Virus record (IMG/VR): IMGVR_UViG_3300036985_000179
Span: 1-35,199 of that record
DNA from: a virus
Strand: one strand, 5' to 3'
Length of the DNA stretch: 35,199 nucleotides
Shown one piece after another: positions 1 to 9,508 of the stretch; within the stretch, counting starts at the first letter, position 1, and every line of letters begins with the position of its first letter. The notes beneath the pieces are model-generated. The model saw only the letters and a program-made list of their open reading frames with translations, was not told where the DNA came from and did not search any database. The position numbers were made by a program, and so were the translations under genes.

Positions 1-146
1 AAAGTCTGCCATGTCTTATCCTAAAAGTGATGTTTTACTGCGTTGAGGTTGCTGTATAGATAGCAAATTTAAAATAGGAGAGTAATCTACTCCTGCATAT
101 TGCCTACTCTGTGCTTGTGGTGCGCCTACTGCTTGTGCTTGTAATG
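1..146. repeat. Terminal direct repeat, left copy
   Basis: The first 146 bases are repeated at 35054-35199 with one difference: C at position 20 and G at 35073. The repeat spans the end of one virion gene and the start of the next, so it is best read as the overlap of a circular assembly or of a circularly permuted, terminally redundant molecule. It does not look like a functional long terminal repeat, because the cut falls inside coding sequence. The unit genome length is then about 35,053 bp. The mismatch changes the last amino acid of the 413-residue protein from Gly to Ala. Confidence 0.9.
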
Positions 147-1257
147 GGTTTTTACCAGCGCCTAACAATCCTTTTGCAAGGGAAGCGCCTTTAACAAGAT
201 TGCTAGCGTTGGATAATAAACTTGATAATCCTGATGTAGGTACAGCACCTAACTCTAACCCTGCTGCTAAATTAGGAACTTGTGAGGCATTTAAACCAAA
301 ACCAGTACCAGCGTTCATTGCCTCCATCGTTGCGATAGTTTCAGCACTTAAAGCGCCACCGCCTAAGACACCGCCAGATCCAACCCCAAGACCACCAGCC
401 AAACTAGGGGCTACTATAGAACCATAGCCACCTATTGTCCCTGCTGTTGGCGCTGTTGTTAATGCTAAATCACCAGCCATAGACGGGGCAGTAAAACCAA
501 CACCAGCGTTTCCAGCCATACTAGCGCCAGCCCCAGCAGCTAAAGCATTATCTAATCCATAAGCTCCTAAAGCTAATGCTCCAACTTTAGCTGCGCCAAT
601 TAAGTTTTCTGTCCAAAAATTACCCCCACTAGCTGCTTCATTAGCAATACGCTGTTGATTTTGAAAATTAGCTGCATTGATATTATTGCCAACAATAGAA
701 TCAATTTGGTCAGCAGATAATCCAGCTTTCATTGCATCTGGTACTAATGCTTTAATTTGCTCAATCGTAGGCGCATTTCTATCGCTACGATTTTGACCAA
801 TTTGCCAACCTACATTTCTACCTAAATCCGTTAATTTAGTTGTGTAATAGGCTTGAGGATTGACATCCTTTATCCCTTCTATCAGATTTCTTGCTTCTTG
901 AGTGCTAGAGTTTGTATTGTTCATTCTCCAATCGCCATAGATTTTATCTTCAAGTTTTGTAGATACTTGATTGTAAAATTCTGTAGGATTAGATTGCTTT
1001 AAATTATACAAAGCCTGTGCAGCAAAGGGGTCTTCTCTAGCTATTCCAATAGTTGAAATATAGGGGTCTCTAGTAACTTCAGCACCTACTAGTAATTTTA
1101 GTGATGCTGGCACTCCTTCCTCAGTTATATAAGGAAGACCATTCCAAATATTTCCTTCTTTATCCATGTACCCTGTAGCTGTATCAGCATATGGGTCATA
1201 AATAGTAGAGTAAGTGGAATTGCCTTCTTCATCCCAGAACAGTCGTGGATTAGCCAT
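16..1257 (-). CDS. Ala/Gly-rich putative virion (ejection-type) protein
   Basis: This 413-residue protein was not matched to a named family. The N-terminal half is polar (residues 1-210, with DPYADTATG near the start). Residues from about 218 to 370 are a long small-residue stretch rich in Gly, Ala and Ser with hydrophobic runs such as IGAAKVGALALGAYGL. Such Ala/Gly-rich proteins beside fibre genes of podoviruses are often internal virion proteins ejected with the DNA. The start overlaps the stop of the upstream gene by one base (TAATG), which indicates translational coupling. The last codon differs between the two terminal copies (Gly here, Ala in the 35054 copy). The role is inferred from composition and position only. 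Confidence 0.6.
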   Translation of the reverse strand: MANPRLFWDEEGNSTYSTIYDPYADTATGYMDKEGNIWNGLPYITEEGVPASLKLLVGAEVTRDPYISTIGIAREDPFAAQALYNLKQSNPTEFYNQVSTKLEDKIYGDWRMNNTNSSTQEARNLIEGIKDVNPQAYYTTKLTDLGRNVGWQIGQNRSDRNAPTIEQIKALVPDAMKAGLSADQIDSIVGNNINAANFQNQQRIANEAASGGNFWTENLIGAAKVGALALGAYGLDNALAAGAGASMAGNAGVGFTAPSMAGDLALTTAPTAGTIGGYGSIVAPSLAGGLGVGSGGVLGGGALSAETIATMEAMNAGTGFGLNASQVPNLAAGLELGAVPTSGLSSLLSNASNLVKGASLAKGLLGAGKNPLQAQAVGAPQAQSRQYAGVDYSPILNLLSIQQPQRSKTSLLG

Positions 1258-2435
1258 TATAGGAATCCACCCAATAAACCACCAGCACCAGCACCAGCAA
1301 GAGCAGAACCATAGCTACCAAACATACTGCCAGACCCAAAGGTTTGTGGGAAGGCTTGACCTAAAGCATAGCCCCCTAAACCACCAGCTAAAGCGCCTGT
1401 AATAGCGTTGGTAGCTGTGTTGTTATATGTTGGCTGTGTTTGTGTGCCATAGCTACCCATAGGAGAGCCATAAACAGATGATAAATAGCCAGATAATTGC
1501 TGATACGGCAATTGTTGTTGGAAATTGTATCTCGACATTTGATCTTGCAATGCTTGTCCAGAGATAGCCTCTCTTGCTGATCCAATTTGAGACAATTGCT
1601 GAGAAGGCAAATACTGTTGAGCATAGATAGATGGAGCAGCTTGAGCAGCTTGCATCTGGCGTTGCAGATCTGTATTTTGCAGAGATCCGATTTGTCCAGC
1701 AGCAGCCATCTGATTTCCAATGGTAGCTTGTTGAGCTTGTTGCAATCCTTGTGCGCCAGCTAAACGGGTTTGAATGTCTTGAGCAGATAAAGCGCCAAAC
1801 TGGCCTAATGCTGATTGCTGTAATGCTCGCTCCGATTGATATTGATTCCCAGCTAAGTTAGCCGTTACATCGCCCAAAGCACGACCATAGCTTTCTGTAG
1901 CCGTTCCTAGTGCATTTTCCATAGCACCAGAACCTAAACGACCTGATTTAGAATAAAGGCTAGAGATTCCTGGCAATACTTGGCTGCTAAATTGTTGCTC
2001 TAATGGGCGAGTAGCAGCTTGCATCATCTGTTGCTGATACGGGTTGCTGTTGAGCATAGAACCGCCAGCAATTGCTTGAGCTTGCTGAGTTGCAGCATTT
2101 TGGAATCCACCGCCAGCAGCTTGACCATAAACATTAGCTCCAGGCTGAGTCGCAGAAGCACCATAAAGCTGTTGGAACAAAGGAGAGGCTTGATTCTGTG
2201 CCGTCATTCCCGTCATAAAAGCGTTTTGAGCTTGTTGCAACAATGGGGATTGTTGGCGAGCAAGAGCCTCTTGTTGAGCTAAAGCCTCTTGTGTTTGTCC
2301 AGACGGGCTTACATAAGTTTGACCAGGATAGTAAGATGGCTGTGTACCAGTTAAGAATAGTCTTTTTGCCTCCTCTAAACCAGTAGTAAGATACGGGGCT
2401 AGTGTTGGGTCTATCGAGCTTTGAGTTGTTGCCAT
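1257..2435 (-). CDS. Gln/Ala-rich putative internal virion protein
   Basis: This 392-residue protein has a very Gln-rich, Ala-rich body (residues about 45-320, many QQ and QQA runs). The Gly-rich, hydrophobic C-terminus (about 340-392) contains ALAGGLGGYALGQAF and ends in AGAGAGGLLGGFL. A good ribosome site (AAGGAAAG) lies before the ATG. The composition resembles ejection or injection-type proteins of marine and freshwater podoviruses, and the hydrophobic Gly-rich tail could contact membrane. It is followed without a gap by another Ala/Gly-rich gene and preceded by a fibre-like gene. No catalytic motif is visible, and a tail-associated structural role remains possible. Confidence 0.6.
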   Translation of the reverse strand: MATTQSSIDPTLAPYLTTGLEEAKRLFLTGTQPSYYPGQTYVSPSGQTQEALAQQEALARQQSPLLQQAQNAFMTGMTAQNQASPLFQQLYGASATQPGANVYGQAAGGGFQNAATQQAQAIAGGSMLNSNPYQQQMMQAATRPLEQQFSSQVLPGISSLYSKSGRLGSGAMENALGTATESYGRALGDVTANLAGNQYQSERALQQSALGQFGALSAQDIQTRLAGAQGLQQAQQATIGNQMAAAGQIGSLQNTDLQRQMQAAQAAPSIYAQQYLPSQQLSQIGSAREAISGQALQDQMSRYNFQQQLPYQQLSGYLSSVYGSPMGSYGTQTQPTYNNTATNAITGALAGGLGGYALGQAFPQTFGSGSMFGSYGSALAGAGAGGLLGGFL

Positions 2436-2445
2436 GTTCTTTCCT

Positions 2446-3228
2446 TTATCCTACGATTACATATTTATAAGTTTTGTCTGCCGTACTGTTGGCAAAATGA
2501 GAAACTACTGCACTTCCGTTTGTTTGTGAGCTAATGTATACATTGTCCATTGCATTAGGGGCTACATACTGCATTGTTGCTATAACTGATGGTGTTGCTG
2601 GTCTTGTTGGGCTAGATTCTGCTGGTGTTTGCTCTAATGTAACCCCTGTATTTTCTGTTCGCCATACAATTTCTACATAATCATTTGCTGCTAGTTCTAC
2701 AAAATAATTTATAGCTCCAATTACATGACCATAAACACTAGCACTTTTTCTTGCTGGAACAGTAAACTTACTGTTTGATGCTGTAATATTAGTGCCATTT
2801 TTTCTAAACCAAATATCTACATCATGTTGTACATTATCTGTATTTTCTAGCTGTACGCTAAATTGCAGATTGTAAATACCAGCATTTCTAACATTTAAAC
2901 GACTACTATTAGATAAGTAAACACCATTAGAAAAATCTGTAGTGTTAAATGTCATTGGATATGCAACTGTAGTGCTTGCTGCTGATTGATCTGTAGAGTC
3001 TTGAAAAGCTCCATAAGGTGCAGTATCAGCAAAAGCAGCAGCAGACTTAGGCATTAACAGAATAACGCTATCTACTCCAATACGGGCATCCGTAATAGTG
3101 GTAGTTGTTGCATTACCAGTAGCTAATGTAACTGATCCAGTATTATTGGTTTTACCATTCATAATGCCATTGACAATTTCAGCGACTGCTCGCTGATCCC
3201 CACCAAAAGGAGGTAATTGTCTAAACAT
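2446..3228 (-). CDS. C1q-like jelly-roll tail/virion protein
   Basis: The protein has 260 residues. The N-terminus MFRQLPPFGGDQRAVAEIVN is a common virion-attachment start. Residues about 115-200 follow the pattern of C1q/TNF-like jelly-roll domains in phage structural proteins: GIYNLQFSVQLEN, DIWFRKNGTNI, then YFVELAANDYVEIVW. These trimeric beta domains usually sit in fibres or head decorations. The start codon overlaps the stop of the nozzle-like gene upstream (TAATG). The fold assignment comes from the motif pattern, and the precise place in the virion is unknown. Confidence 0.6.
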   Translation of the reverse strand: MFRQLPPFGGDQRAVAEIVNGIMNGKTNNTGSVTLATGNATTTTITDARIGVDSVILLMPKSAAAFADTAPYGAFQDSTDQSAASTTVAYPMTFNTTDFSNGVYLSNSSRLNVRNAGIYNLQFSVQLENTDNVQHDVDIWFRKNGTNITASNSKFTVPARKSASVYGHVIGAINYFVELAANDYVEIVWRTENTGVTLEQTPAESSPTRPATPSVIATMQYVAPNAMDNVYISSQTNGSAVVSHFANSTADKTYKYVIVG

Positions 3229-4901
3229 TATCTAGATCCTAGCCCATTTAATTCAATATCTATGCCTACTGTTGTTTTCCAGTTGCCTGTAGGTGTTAAT
3301 TGTAACCTATGGTATCTACCTACGCCACGAATACTTACACGATTTTCTGCATCTGCTACCACTTGTGAACCAAATTCTGTGGCCTCATTTAGCAGTCTAC
3401 GGGATAGCAAAGCAACATTACCAGATCCATTATCTACAATTGGTTTAGCCATTGTAATTGAGGATGTAGATCCTGGAACTTCAATATCACCAGTTTCAAT
3501 ATACGCAGCATTATTAGCGCCTGAGAAAGTAACAATTTTGGCTAATTTAGTGCCAGCAAACTGCATTTTCCCACCAAGCCAAATACGGCTATCGAATGAG
3601 CTTTCTATTTCCTCTAAATCGCCAAATACATCTAATCCCTCTAATGTGAAAGAAGGAGTAGAAGATGTAGCAACTCTACTAGCATCTGTAGTTCCAGATG
3701 ACCATCTTCCTACTTGGTAGTTATAAATCAACAATTTATCTACTGTCGCTGATTCTTTTGAAACATACGCCCAAACAACTAATTTTCTAGCTGGATCTAC
3801 AGCAACAGACATTAAATTTAATGATCCTTCATCAGCATCAGAAAAGAAGTAACGATTTACTTTTTCATTTCCAATTGGAATAATTTGCTGTCCATCACAA
3901 GCATAAAATCCATCATCTGATAAGAAAAACGATGTTCCACCATACTGAATGATTGAATTAGCCTCATAGCAGCCTTGATTACGGCTGATATTGTCAAACT
4001 GGAATACCAATGGGCTTCCAATATAAGACATACGATGGATTGAACGATCCATAAATACTAGACCAAACTCTCCACCAGTAATGCCAACTACTGCACCGCC
4101 ATCTGGAATATCTTGAAAATCGGCTTGTGTAGTAGCTGAATTAGTCCAGCTAGTTTCGTCACCAAGAGCAGACCATTGAACTCTGTTAGCTCTAATAGTA
4201 GACTCATTAACATAGCCAGATACTACAAAATCACGCACAATCGTTACATATCGTGATTGAGGAGCATCAGCAGCTAGATCACTAAAGTTACTTGCGCTAT
4301 TAACATTGAAGCCTTGTATGCGATTACCGCCATTAGCAGCAATCAATACATTGCCAAACTGAGTAAACCGCCATCTTTGTTCGGACGGGGTTACATAAGC
4401 AAAGGTAACTGACCCTGTATCAGCTACGCTAGTAATATTTGTACCTGATTTGGAATAGGTAAATGTAGTTGTTGTTGGAACAGTATCTACAGTAAAAGTA
4501 CCATTTAAAGTAGTATTGGTTACTGCTGCAATAGTTACACTATCACCGCTAGAGAAGCCATGTGCCACAGAAGTTGTAATTGTTACTATATTTGTAGTGC
4601 GAGCTACAGTAGTAATTGTTCTACTAGCCTTAGATACATTATCTAAAGACAGATCACCAGCATCTAGCTTAAATAGTTTTGTAGCACCACCAGCAAATAC
4701 AGCAGTAGCGCCTGTAGATGTTGTACGAGCAGCTACAACATTATTTAAACTTTCTGAAGCATCTTCTGAATAGTTTACAGAGGCATTAATAGCTCCATAC
4801 CCAGTTGCTTTAGGGAATACATTTTCAGCTCTTTGCAAGCCATTTGTTAGCCCTGGCTGATCTGGAGTCCAATCCCCAAATGTAATTCGACTTATAGCCA
4901 T
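3228..4901 (-). CDS. Tail nozzle/hub-like structural protein (gp10/gp12-like)
   Basis: This 557-residue, beta-rich protein is reminiscent of podoviral nozzle or DNA-stabilisation proteins (P22 gp10/T7 gp12 type). It begins MAISRITFGDWTPDQPGL, has the recurring phrase RVQWSALGDETSW, and has blade-like repeats such as FMDRSIHRMSYIGSP and FFLSDDGFYACDG. Residues about 95-155 hold an inserted beta domain with AHGFSSGDSVTIAAV and LNGTFTV, a small module seen in many phage tail proteins. The start is placed at the ATG preceded by GGAAG with 7-base spacing. A ten-codon upstream extension is possible but has no ribosome site. The start overlaps the preceding gene by 10 bases. It would close the tail tube below the adaptor ring. 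Confidence 0.6.
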   Translation of the reverse strand: MAISRITFGDWTPDQPGLTNGLQRAENVFPKATGYGAINASVNYSEDASESLNNVVAARTTSTGATAVFAGGATKLFKLDAGDLSLDNVSKASRTITTVARTTNIVTITTSVAHGFSSGDSVTIAAVTNTTLNGTFTVDTVPTTTTFTYSKSGTNITSVADTGSVTFAYVTPSEQRWRFTQFGNVLIAANGGNRIQGFNVNSASNFSDLAADAPQSRYVTIVRDFVVSGYVNESTIRANRVQWSALGDETSWTNSATTQADFQDIPDGGAVVGITGGEFGLVFMDRSIHRMSYIGSPLVFQFDNISRNQGCYEANSIIQYGGTSFFLSDDGFYACDGQQIIPIGNEKVNRYFFSDADEGSLNLMSVAVDPARKLVVWAYVSKESATVDKLLIYNYQVGRWSSGTTDASRVATSSTPSFTLEGLDVFGDLEEIESSFDSRIWLGGKMQFAGTKLAKIVTFSGANNAAYIETGDIEVPGSTSSITMAKPIVDNGSGNVALLSRRLLNEATEFGSQVVADAENRVSIRGVGRYHRLQLTPTGNWKTTVGIDIELNGLGSR

Positions 4902-5248
4902 ATTTCGCTTCCAATTTGTTTTGTAGTCCAAATATCAGAAGATGGCTGTATATCTGTCCAAGATTCTGACCCTGCTTGTTGTTGAGCCCATTCTTCACCA
5001 ATGATTTTACCATTACAAGATGTATTGGCAAATGCTGAAATAAAAGCTATTCCATTAGTTATGTAGCTTCCTCTTGCGACAACAGTAGCAATTGCATTGA
5101 TTACAGCTTTGGCAATTCTAGTAACAGATGAAAACGCAGAAACAGTAGCAACACAATCTATTGATCCTGACCCAGTTTGAATAGACTTAATATCGCCTTC
5201 TGCATAGCCATAATTCCAGTAGCCAAAATCTACATAATTATTAGCCAT
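4892..5248 (-). CDS. Hypothetical protein between fibre and nozzle genes
   Basis: This 118-residue protein was not recognised. It starts MANNYVDFGYWNYGYAEGD, an aromatic-rich N-terminus, and ends in a short repeat-like run of Trp-containing units (EEWAQQQAGSESW, IQPSSDIW, TKQIGSEIW), which suggests small repeated binding segments. The centre is Ala/Val/Ile-rich. It sits four bases after the large Gly-rich fibre gene and its end overlaps the nozzle gene start, so it is cotranslated with tail proteins and is probably a small tail or fibre-associated component. Confidence 0.6.
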   Translation of the reverse strand: MANNYVDFGYWNYGYAEGDIKSIQTGSGSIDCVATVSAFSSVTRIAKAVINAIATVVARGSYITNGIAFISAFANTSCNGKIIGEEWAQQQAGSESWTDIQPSSDIWTTKQIGSEIWL

Positions 5249-5251
5249 TTA

Positions 5252-8215
5252 TTATCCAAACATTAAAAAGAAATTACTATTAGCTACTGGTGTAGAGCCT
5301 GTGGCATAGACAATAACAATACCGCCTTGACCGCCAGCTCCACCTGCAACAGGTGTGCTTAATGAGTTCCCACCACCAGTACCTCCACCGCCAAATAATC
5401 CAGCCCTACCATTTACTGTTCCTGAACCCCATCCCGCAGAACCTGCTCCGCCTCCCATCCCAGCGTTTGATATATCAACACCGCTTCCTGAAACAAGCAG
5501 GTTTGCGTTTGAAGTAATTGCACCTCCTGAACCACCACCATTAAACCCTGAAGTATTTGAAGCGCCTCCACCTACACCAGCATTATTATTACCACCTGTA
5601 CCGCCAGTAGATGCGGAAGCGTTCCCACCAGCAGAACCGCCACCATTACCACCGCCACCACCACCAGCTTGCTGAGTTGAAGTAGCCGTAGCAAAACCAT
5701 TGCCACCTGTACCGCCTACTCCTAGTGGCCCACCAGCACCGCCTCCACCACCACTTCCGTTATACATGAGCGTTGTTGATGTTGAGCCAAGACCTCCTAC
5801 ACCACCATTGTATGTAGAGCCTGTCCCAGCTACGCCTCCAATAGATGTAGGAGTTAGTAATGTCGGGATAGTTGCGCTACCACCTCCACCACCTGTAGTT
5901 GTGTAAGCACCTGAATTAAAAGTAGTGCCTCCACCTGTACCTCCAACACCACCACCAGCAGTTCCAGCAGCACCAATGGCATAAGAAATTACACCTGATA
6001 AAGTTACATTAATTGCTTTGGTATAGCCACCGCCACCTCCACCACCTCCAGCACAGTTTGTACTAACAGCGTTAATTCCACCACCTCCACCGCCACCTCC
6101 AGCAAAAAGGTGAATAGCATTATTGGAATTATTCCAATTTGCAGGTACAGTAAAGGAAGTACCGCTATTTAAAACATAGATAAACTGGTTTGCAGTAGGC
6201 GCAACAGCAGCAACACCTCGTACATTTGAACGCAATAGTGTGTTTGCTCCAGCATAAAAAGTAACTGGGGCTAAAGATGCTGTTATGTCTCTTACATCAA
6301 GATAATCAATTCCTGATGTTCTATTAGTGATTGTTAATGTTCTTGATGTACCAGCCGAATTGCTATTGACTGTTACTACATTACCAGCACTTCCTGTTAC
6401 AGACCAAGTGTTTATTGTTTGATTTGAGTCAAAAGCAATTGTGTGGGCTACTGTTTTTGTAGACGCTAACTCACTAAATGTGTTTGCAGCACCAGAAATA
6501 TTAAGTGTTGATATTCCTGTTGCACCGCCAATAGTTAGTTTGTTATAAGTTAATCCACCGCATTGAAGTGTTCTAGCTGTTGTTGTTGTGTCGCTTAAAA
6601 GAATATCAGCAGTATCTTTGTTAAATGTGAGATTTGTTGTAGTTTGTGTAGTCCATACTGTTCCAGTACCAGTTATTGTCCATAAACCAGAACCCATTGT
6701 TAGTGTTCTTGTATTTGAATTATTTGAGTTAAATAATCCTGTAGATACATTTTGATTATTAGCATTAAATGTTCCTCGAAGTAAGAATAAAAGTCTTGCG
6801 CTTGACAATGTTAGCGCATCTGCTAATACAACCGTTCCTGAAGGCGAGTTAATCGTAATTTGCTGACTAAATGTTTTACTTGCGCTGGTAATAGTTTGTG
6901 TGGTTCTCCCGCTAAAATAAATTGCTTGGTCGCCAGATAGTGTTGTGCCAGAACCGTTTGTCCAATTACCATAAATAAATGGCTCTATACTTCCTGTTGA
7001 TAATGTCATAGCAGATGTTCTGCCAGACATATCCATTGTGCCGATGTGCCAAGCAGCGTTTACAGTAATTGTTCCTGTTACAGAACCTGCGTCAGTAAAT
7101 GTAGCTGTGTCTTGTGCTAGTGGGAAATATTGTGCGTTTGGTGTGCCTGTAGATGTATCTGTCCAGCCTGTTGCTGACCAGTTTTGTGCGCCAGCTAAGT
7201 TCCAATAAACTGTTCTGCCTGCGTTAAAAGTGATACCTGTATTGCCTTTGCAATCACCCCAGTAGTTTGTCCTAGAACTGTCAGTCCATGAAGCTGCACC
7301 AGCGGCAGTAATGTCTTGAAAATCAGCACCAAAAATTGTGTTTGCAGCAGAAGTAATGGTTCTTGCTGTACCTATTGTGTTTGAAGCAATAAGCAATCGT
7401 CTTGTTGGGTCGGTTGCTCCCGACTGAACAGTAAGAGTTCCGTTAATAGTTTGGTTTGCACCTAAAGTTACAGTTCCAATACCTGATGCGGCACGAGCAG
7501 CAAAAGTTAAATTATTAAATGTATTTGCGCCAGTAATTATGGGTAATGTTAATGCTGTGTTAGTAAAAGATACATTGTAGAAAGTTACACCACTACTCAA
7601 AAGATTTGATGTTGCTTGGCTTAAATTTATTTGCGAAGTGCCAGCATTAAAAGTTAAATTTGTAGTTGTTGTTAAGTTTACAGATGTTGATAATGTAACA
7701 GTACTTGCGTTTAAACTAATTGTTCTTGTGTTTGTATTATTTGAGAGTAGATTTCCAGCGGTTATGTTATACCCAGCGGTATCAAATGTTCCTGCTGTAA
7801 TGGTAATACTAGCACTTGCCATTGATAACGCATCACCAAGCGTAACTGTAATTCCAGAACCATTTATAGTAAGTGCGCCAAATGTTTTACTCGCAGTTGT
7901 TAAGGTTGCCGTTGCATTTATTGTAATTGTTCCTGAAGCCGTGTAAGTCATTCCAGCAACAAGCGTAATGCTTCCTGATACAGTAATTGCTGCGCTTCCA
8001 GCAATAGTCCCTGTAAACCCTGTGCAATTAATAGACTTAGCCCCAGTATTACCTGTTGTTATTGTGCAAGTACCAGTAGAAAGATTACTAAAGAAAACAT
8101 CATCAGCAGAAGTAGGCACAGCCTGACCACCAAGACCGCCAGAAGTCAAAGCCCATTTAGTGCCTGCTGTTCCATCCCAAGATGCTGTACCACCTACCCA
8201 GTATCTATCAGCCAT
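5252..8215 (-). CDS. Large glycine-rich tail fibre / adhesin
   Basis: At 987 residues this is the largest protein of the window. The N-terminus (RYWVGGTASWDGTAGTKW, then VPTSADDVFF) is a beta-strand start found in many phage surface proteins. Residues about 60-690 are Thr/Ser/Asn-rich repeats with spaced TINGT, TLSS and TLTI units, consistent with a beta-solenoid shaft. From about residue 725 it becomes a Gly-rich domain (runs of eight glycines, GGTGG and GGAGG repeats), like Gly_rich_2 domains and the polyglycine-II sandwiches of adhesins such as phage S16 gp38. It closes with QGGIVIVYAT. The predicted role is host receptor binding. Its ATG overlaps the stop of the 71-residue gene upstream. 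Confidence 0.75.
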   Translation of the reverse strand: MADRYWVGGTASWDGTAGTKWALTSGGLGGQAVPTSADDVFFSNLSTGTCTITTGNTGAKSINCTGFTGTIAGSAAITVSGSITLVAGMTYTASGTITINATATLTTASKTFGALTINGSGITVTLGDALSMASASITITAGTFDTAGYNITAGNLLSNNTNTRTISLNASTVTLSTSVNLTTTTNLTFNAGTSQINLSQATSNLLSSGVTFYNVSFTNTALTLPIITGANTFNNLTFAARAASGIGTVTLGANQTINGTLTVQSGATDPTRRLLIASNTIGTARTITSAANTIFGADFQDITAAGAASWTDSSRTNYWGDCKGNTGITFNAGRTVYWNLAGAQNWSATGWTDTSTGTPNAQYFPLAQDTATFTDAGSVTGTITVNAAWHIGTMDMSGRTSAMTLSTGSIEPFIYGNWTNGSGTTLSGDQAIYFSGRTTQTITSASKTFSQQITINSPSGTVVLADALTLSSARLLFLLRGTFNANNQNVSTGLFNSNNSNTRTLTMGSGLWTITGTGTVWTTQTTTNLTFNKDTADILLSDTTTTARTLQCGGLTYNKLTIGGATGISTLNISGAANTFSELASTKTVAHTIAFDSNQTINTWSVTGSAGNVVTVNSNSAGTSRTLTITNRTSGIDYLDVRDITASLAPVTFYAGANTLLRSNVRGVAAVAPTANQFIYVLNSGTSFTVPANWNNSNNAIHLFAGGGGGGGGINAVSTNCAGGGGGGGGYTKAINVTLSGVISYAIGAAGTAGGGVGGTGGGTTFNSGAYTTTGGGGGSATIPTLLTPTSIGGVAGTGSTYNGGVGGLGSTSTTLMYNGSGGGGGAGGPLGVGGTGGNGFATATSTQQAGGGGGGNGGGSAGGNASASTGGTGGNNNAGVGGGASNTSGFNGGGSGGAITSNANLLVSGSGVDISNAGMGGGAGSAGWGSGTVNGRAGLFGGGGTGGGNSLSTPVAGGAGGQGGIVIVYATGSTPVANSNFFLMFG

Positions 8216-8430
8216 TATTCTGCCTCTACTGGCTCAACAGGATTAGGTGGGACTATGTTTCCATAGTAATCAAGGAAGTTTGTACCATTCCAGCTATAAG
8301 CAATAGCGACTGTGTAGCCCTCTGTATTAACTAAACCACACTCAGGATATGGGCATGGGTCAGTAGGCTCTGCTACGATTAAGTTAATAATTAAACCAGT
8401 ATCTAATTTATAAACAGCGCAAGTAGTCAT
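8215..8430 (-). CDS. Small hypothetical protein between fibre genes
   Basis: This 71-residue protein carries the pattern AVYKLDTGLIINLIVAEP at its N-terminus and an acidic, proline-rich tail (NPVEPVEAE). Small proteins of this type with an xVYxxxTGxIxNxIVAxP start are common beside tail fibre genes and may be fibre assembly factors. That function is an inference from position. It overlaps the next fibre gene by one base, which points to coupled translation. Confidence 0.6.
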   Translation of the reverse strand: MTTCAVYKLDTGLIINLIVAEPTDPCPYPECGLVNTEGYTVAIAYSWNGTNFLDYYGNIVPPNPVEPVEAE

Positions 8431-8440
8431 TTGTTATCCT

Positions 8441-9499
8441 TTAAGCTACGGCAACGCATCGCCATTTACTTGTGGCTGCGTTCCATACGAAACCAACATC
8501 TAAACGGTCTGTTGATACAGTTGTAGTTGGTAATGCGGCTGTTGATGCTTCAAAAGATGCGCCCCAAGTAATTGCTCTTGCAGCAGTTCCAACAATGTAA
8601 ATCCATAGCTTTTGACCATTGGTAGGAGTACCCGATAGATTAGTAGTAAACGATGTAATGTCTACTGCTTGTGCAGTAAGACCATAAAAATCCACATTGT
8701 CTGTGTTAATTGTTGGTGTTGCGCTAGAAGTGGTTGTTGATACTCTAGGGGTAATACGCTTATTTGTAAGAGTTTCTGTTCCAGAATAAGTAACAATAGA
8801 TGCACCGGCTAAACTGGTTGCTCCTGTACCGCCATTAGCAATCGGCAATGTGCCACTCACTTGAGTTGTAAGGCTTACCCCTGATAAAGTTCCACCAAGG
8901 GTTAAACTGCCACTAGTGGTAACTGTTCCTGACAAGCTAATTCCGTTTACTGTTCCAGTTCCACTAACGCTAGTGACTGTACCGCTACCACCACCACCCG
9001 TAGCTGATAAAGTTCCTCCAGTAAAATCTAGCCCTGTACCTATTGTTACATTGCTAAATGCACCAGAGCCATTTCCAGACAAAATAAAAGATCCTGATGT
9101 AGCTGGAGCATAGTCTGTACCACTAGAAGCAGCAGAGATAGTAGTCCCATTACCTTTTAATATTCCAGTAATGCTGGTGCTTAAAGTAATGGCTGGAGTT
9201 GTTGTAGCATTTGCTACTGTGCCAGCAAATCCATTAGCAGAAACTATGGAAATAGTTGTAACAGATCCAGCGCCTTTTGCATTTAATTGTGTTTGAATTG
9301 CAGATGTAACACCATCCAAATAACCTATCTCTGTAGCGCTTACACTACCAACGGATGTAGTTGATGGAAGGGCTACTGTTCCAGTAAATGTAGGGCTATT
9401 TAACTCTGCTTTATCTGTATTTAAATTAGTAAAGTTAGCATCTACTTCATTATGGGTTAGCGGAGATCCTTTGCTAGCCCTAGTAACAATTGTACTCAT
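8441..9499 (-). CDS. Tail fibre-like protein with PIANGGTG repeat motif
   Basis: This 352-residue protein is dominated by Ser, Thr and Gly. The N-terminus SKGSPLTHNEVDANFTNLN is a known virion-anchoring start of phage fibres. A short stretch around residue 60-72 (ATEIGYLDGVTSAIQTQL) is typical of fibre neck segments. The signature LPIANGGTGATSLAGAS (about residue 217) is shared by many phage tail repeats. The C-terminus forms a compact beta domain (KLWIYIVGTAARAITWG). It lies between the 128-residue tail protein and the Gly-rich adhesin, so the two probably form parts of one fibre or of alternative fibres. Confidence 0.7.
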   Translation of the reverse strand: MSTIVTRASKGSPLTHNEVDANFTNLNTDKAELNSPTFTGTVALPSTTSVGSVSATEIGYLDGVTSAIQTQLNAKGAGSVTTISIVSANGFAGTVANATTTPAITLSTSITGILKGNGTTISAASSGTDYAPATSGSFILSGNGSGAFSNVTIGTGLDFTGGTLSATGGGGSGTVTSVSGTGTVNGISLSGTVTTSGSLTLGGTLSGVSLTTQVSGTLPIANGGTGATSLAGASIVTYSGTETLTNKRITPRVSTTTSSATPTINTDNVDFYGLTAQAVDITSFTTNLSGTPTNGQKLWIYIVGTAARAITWGASFEASTAALPTTTVSTDRLDVGFVWNAATSKWRCVAVA

Positions 9500-9508
9500 G
9501 CTTAATCC

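Noticed and set aside
5355-5906. Two proline-rich rightward reading frames
   Set aside because: They are the complement of the glycine codons of the Gly-rich fibre gene; no ribosome site and no independent signal.
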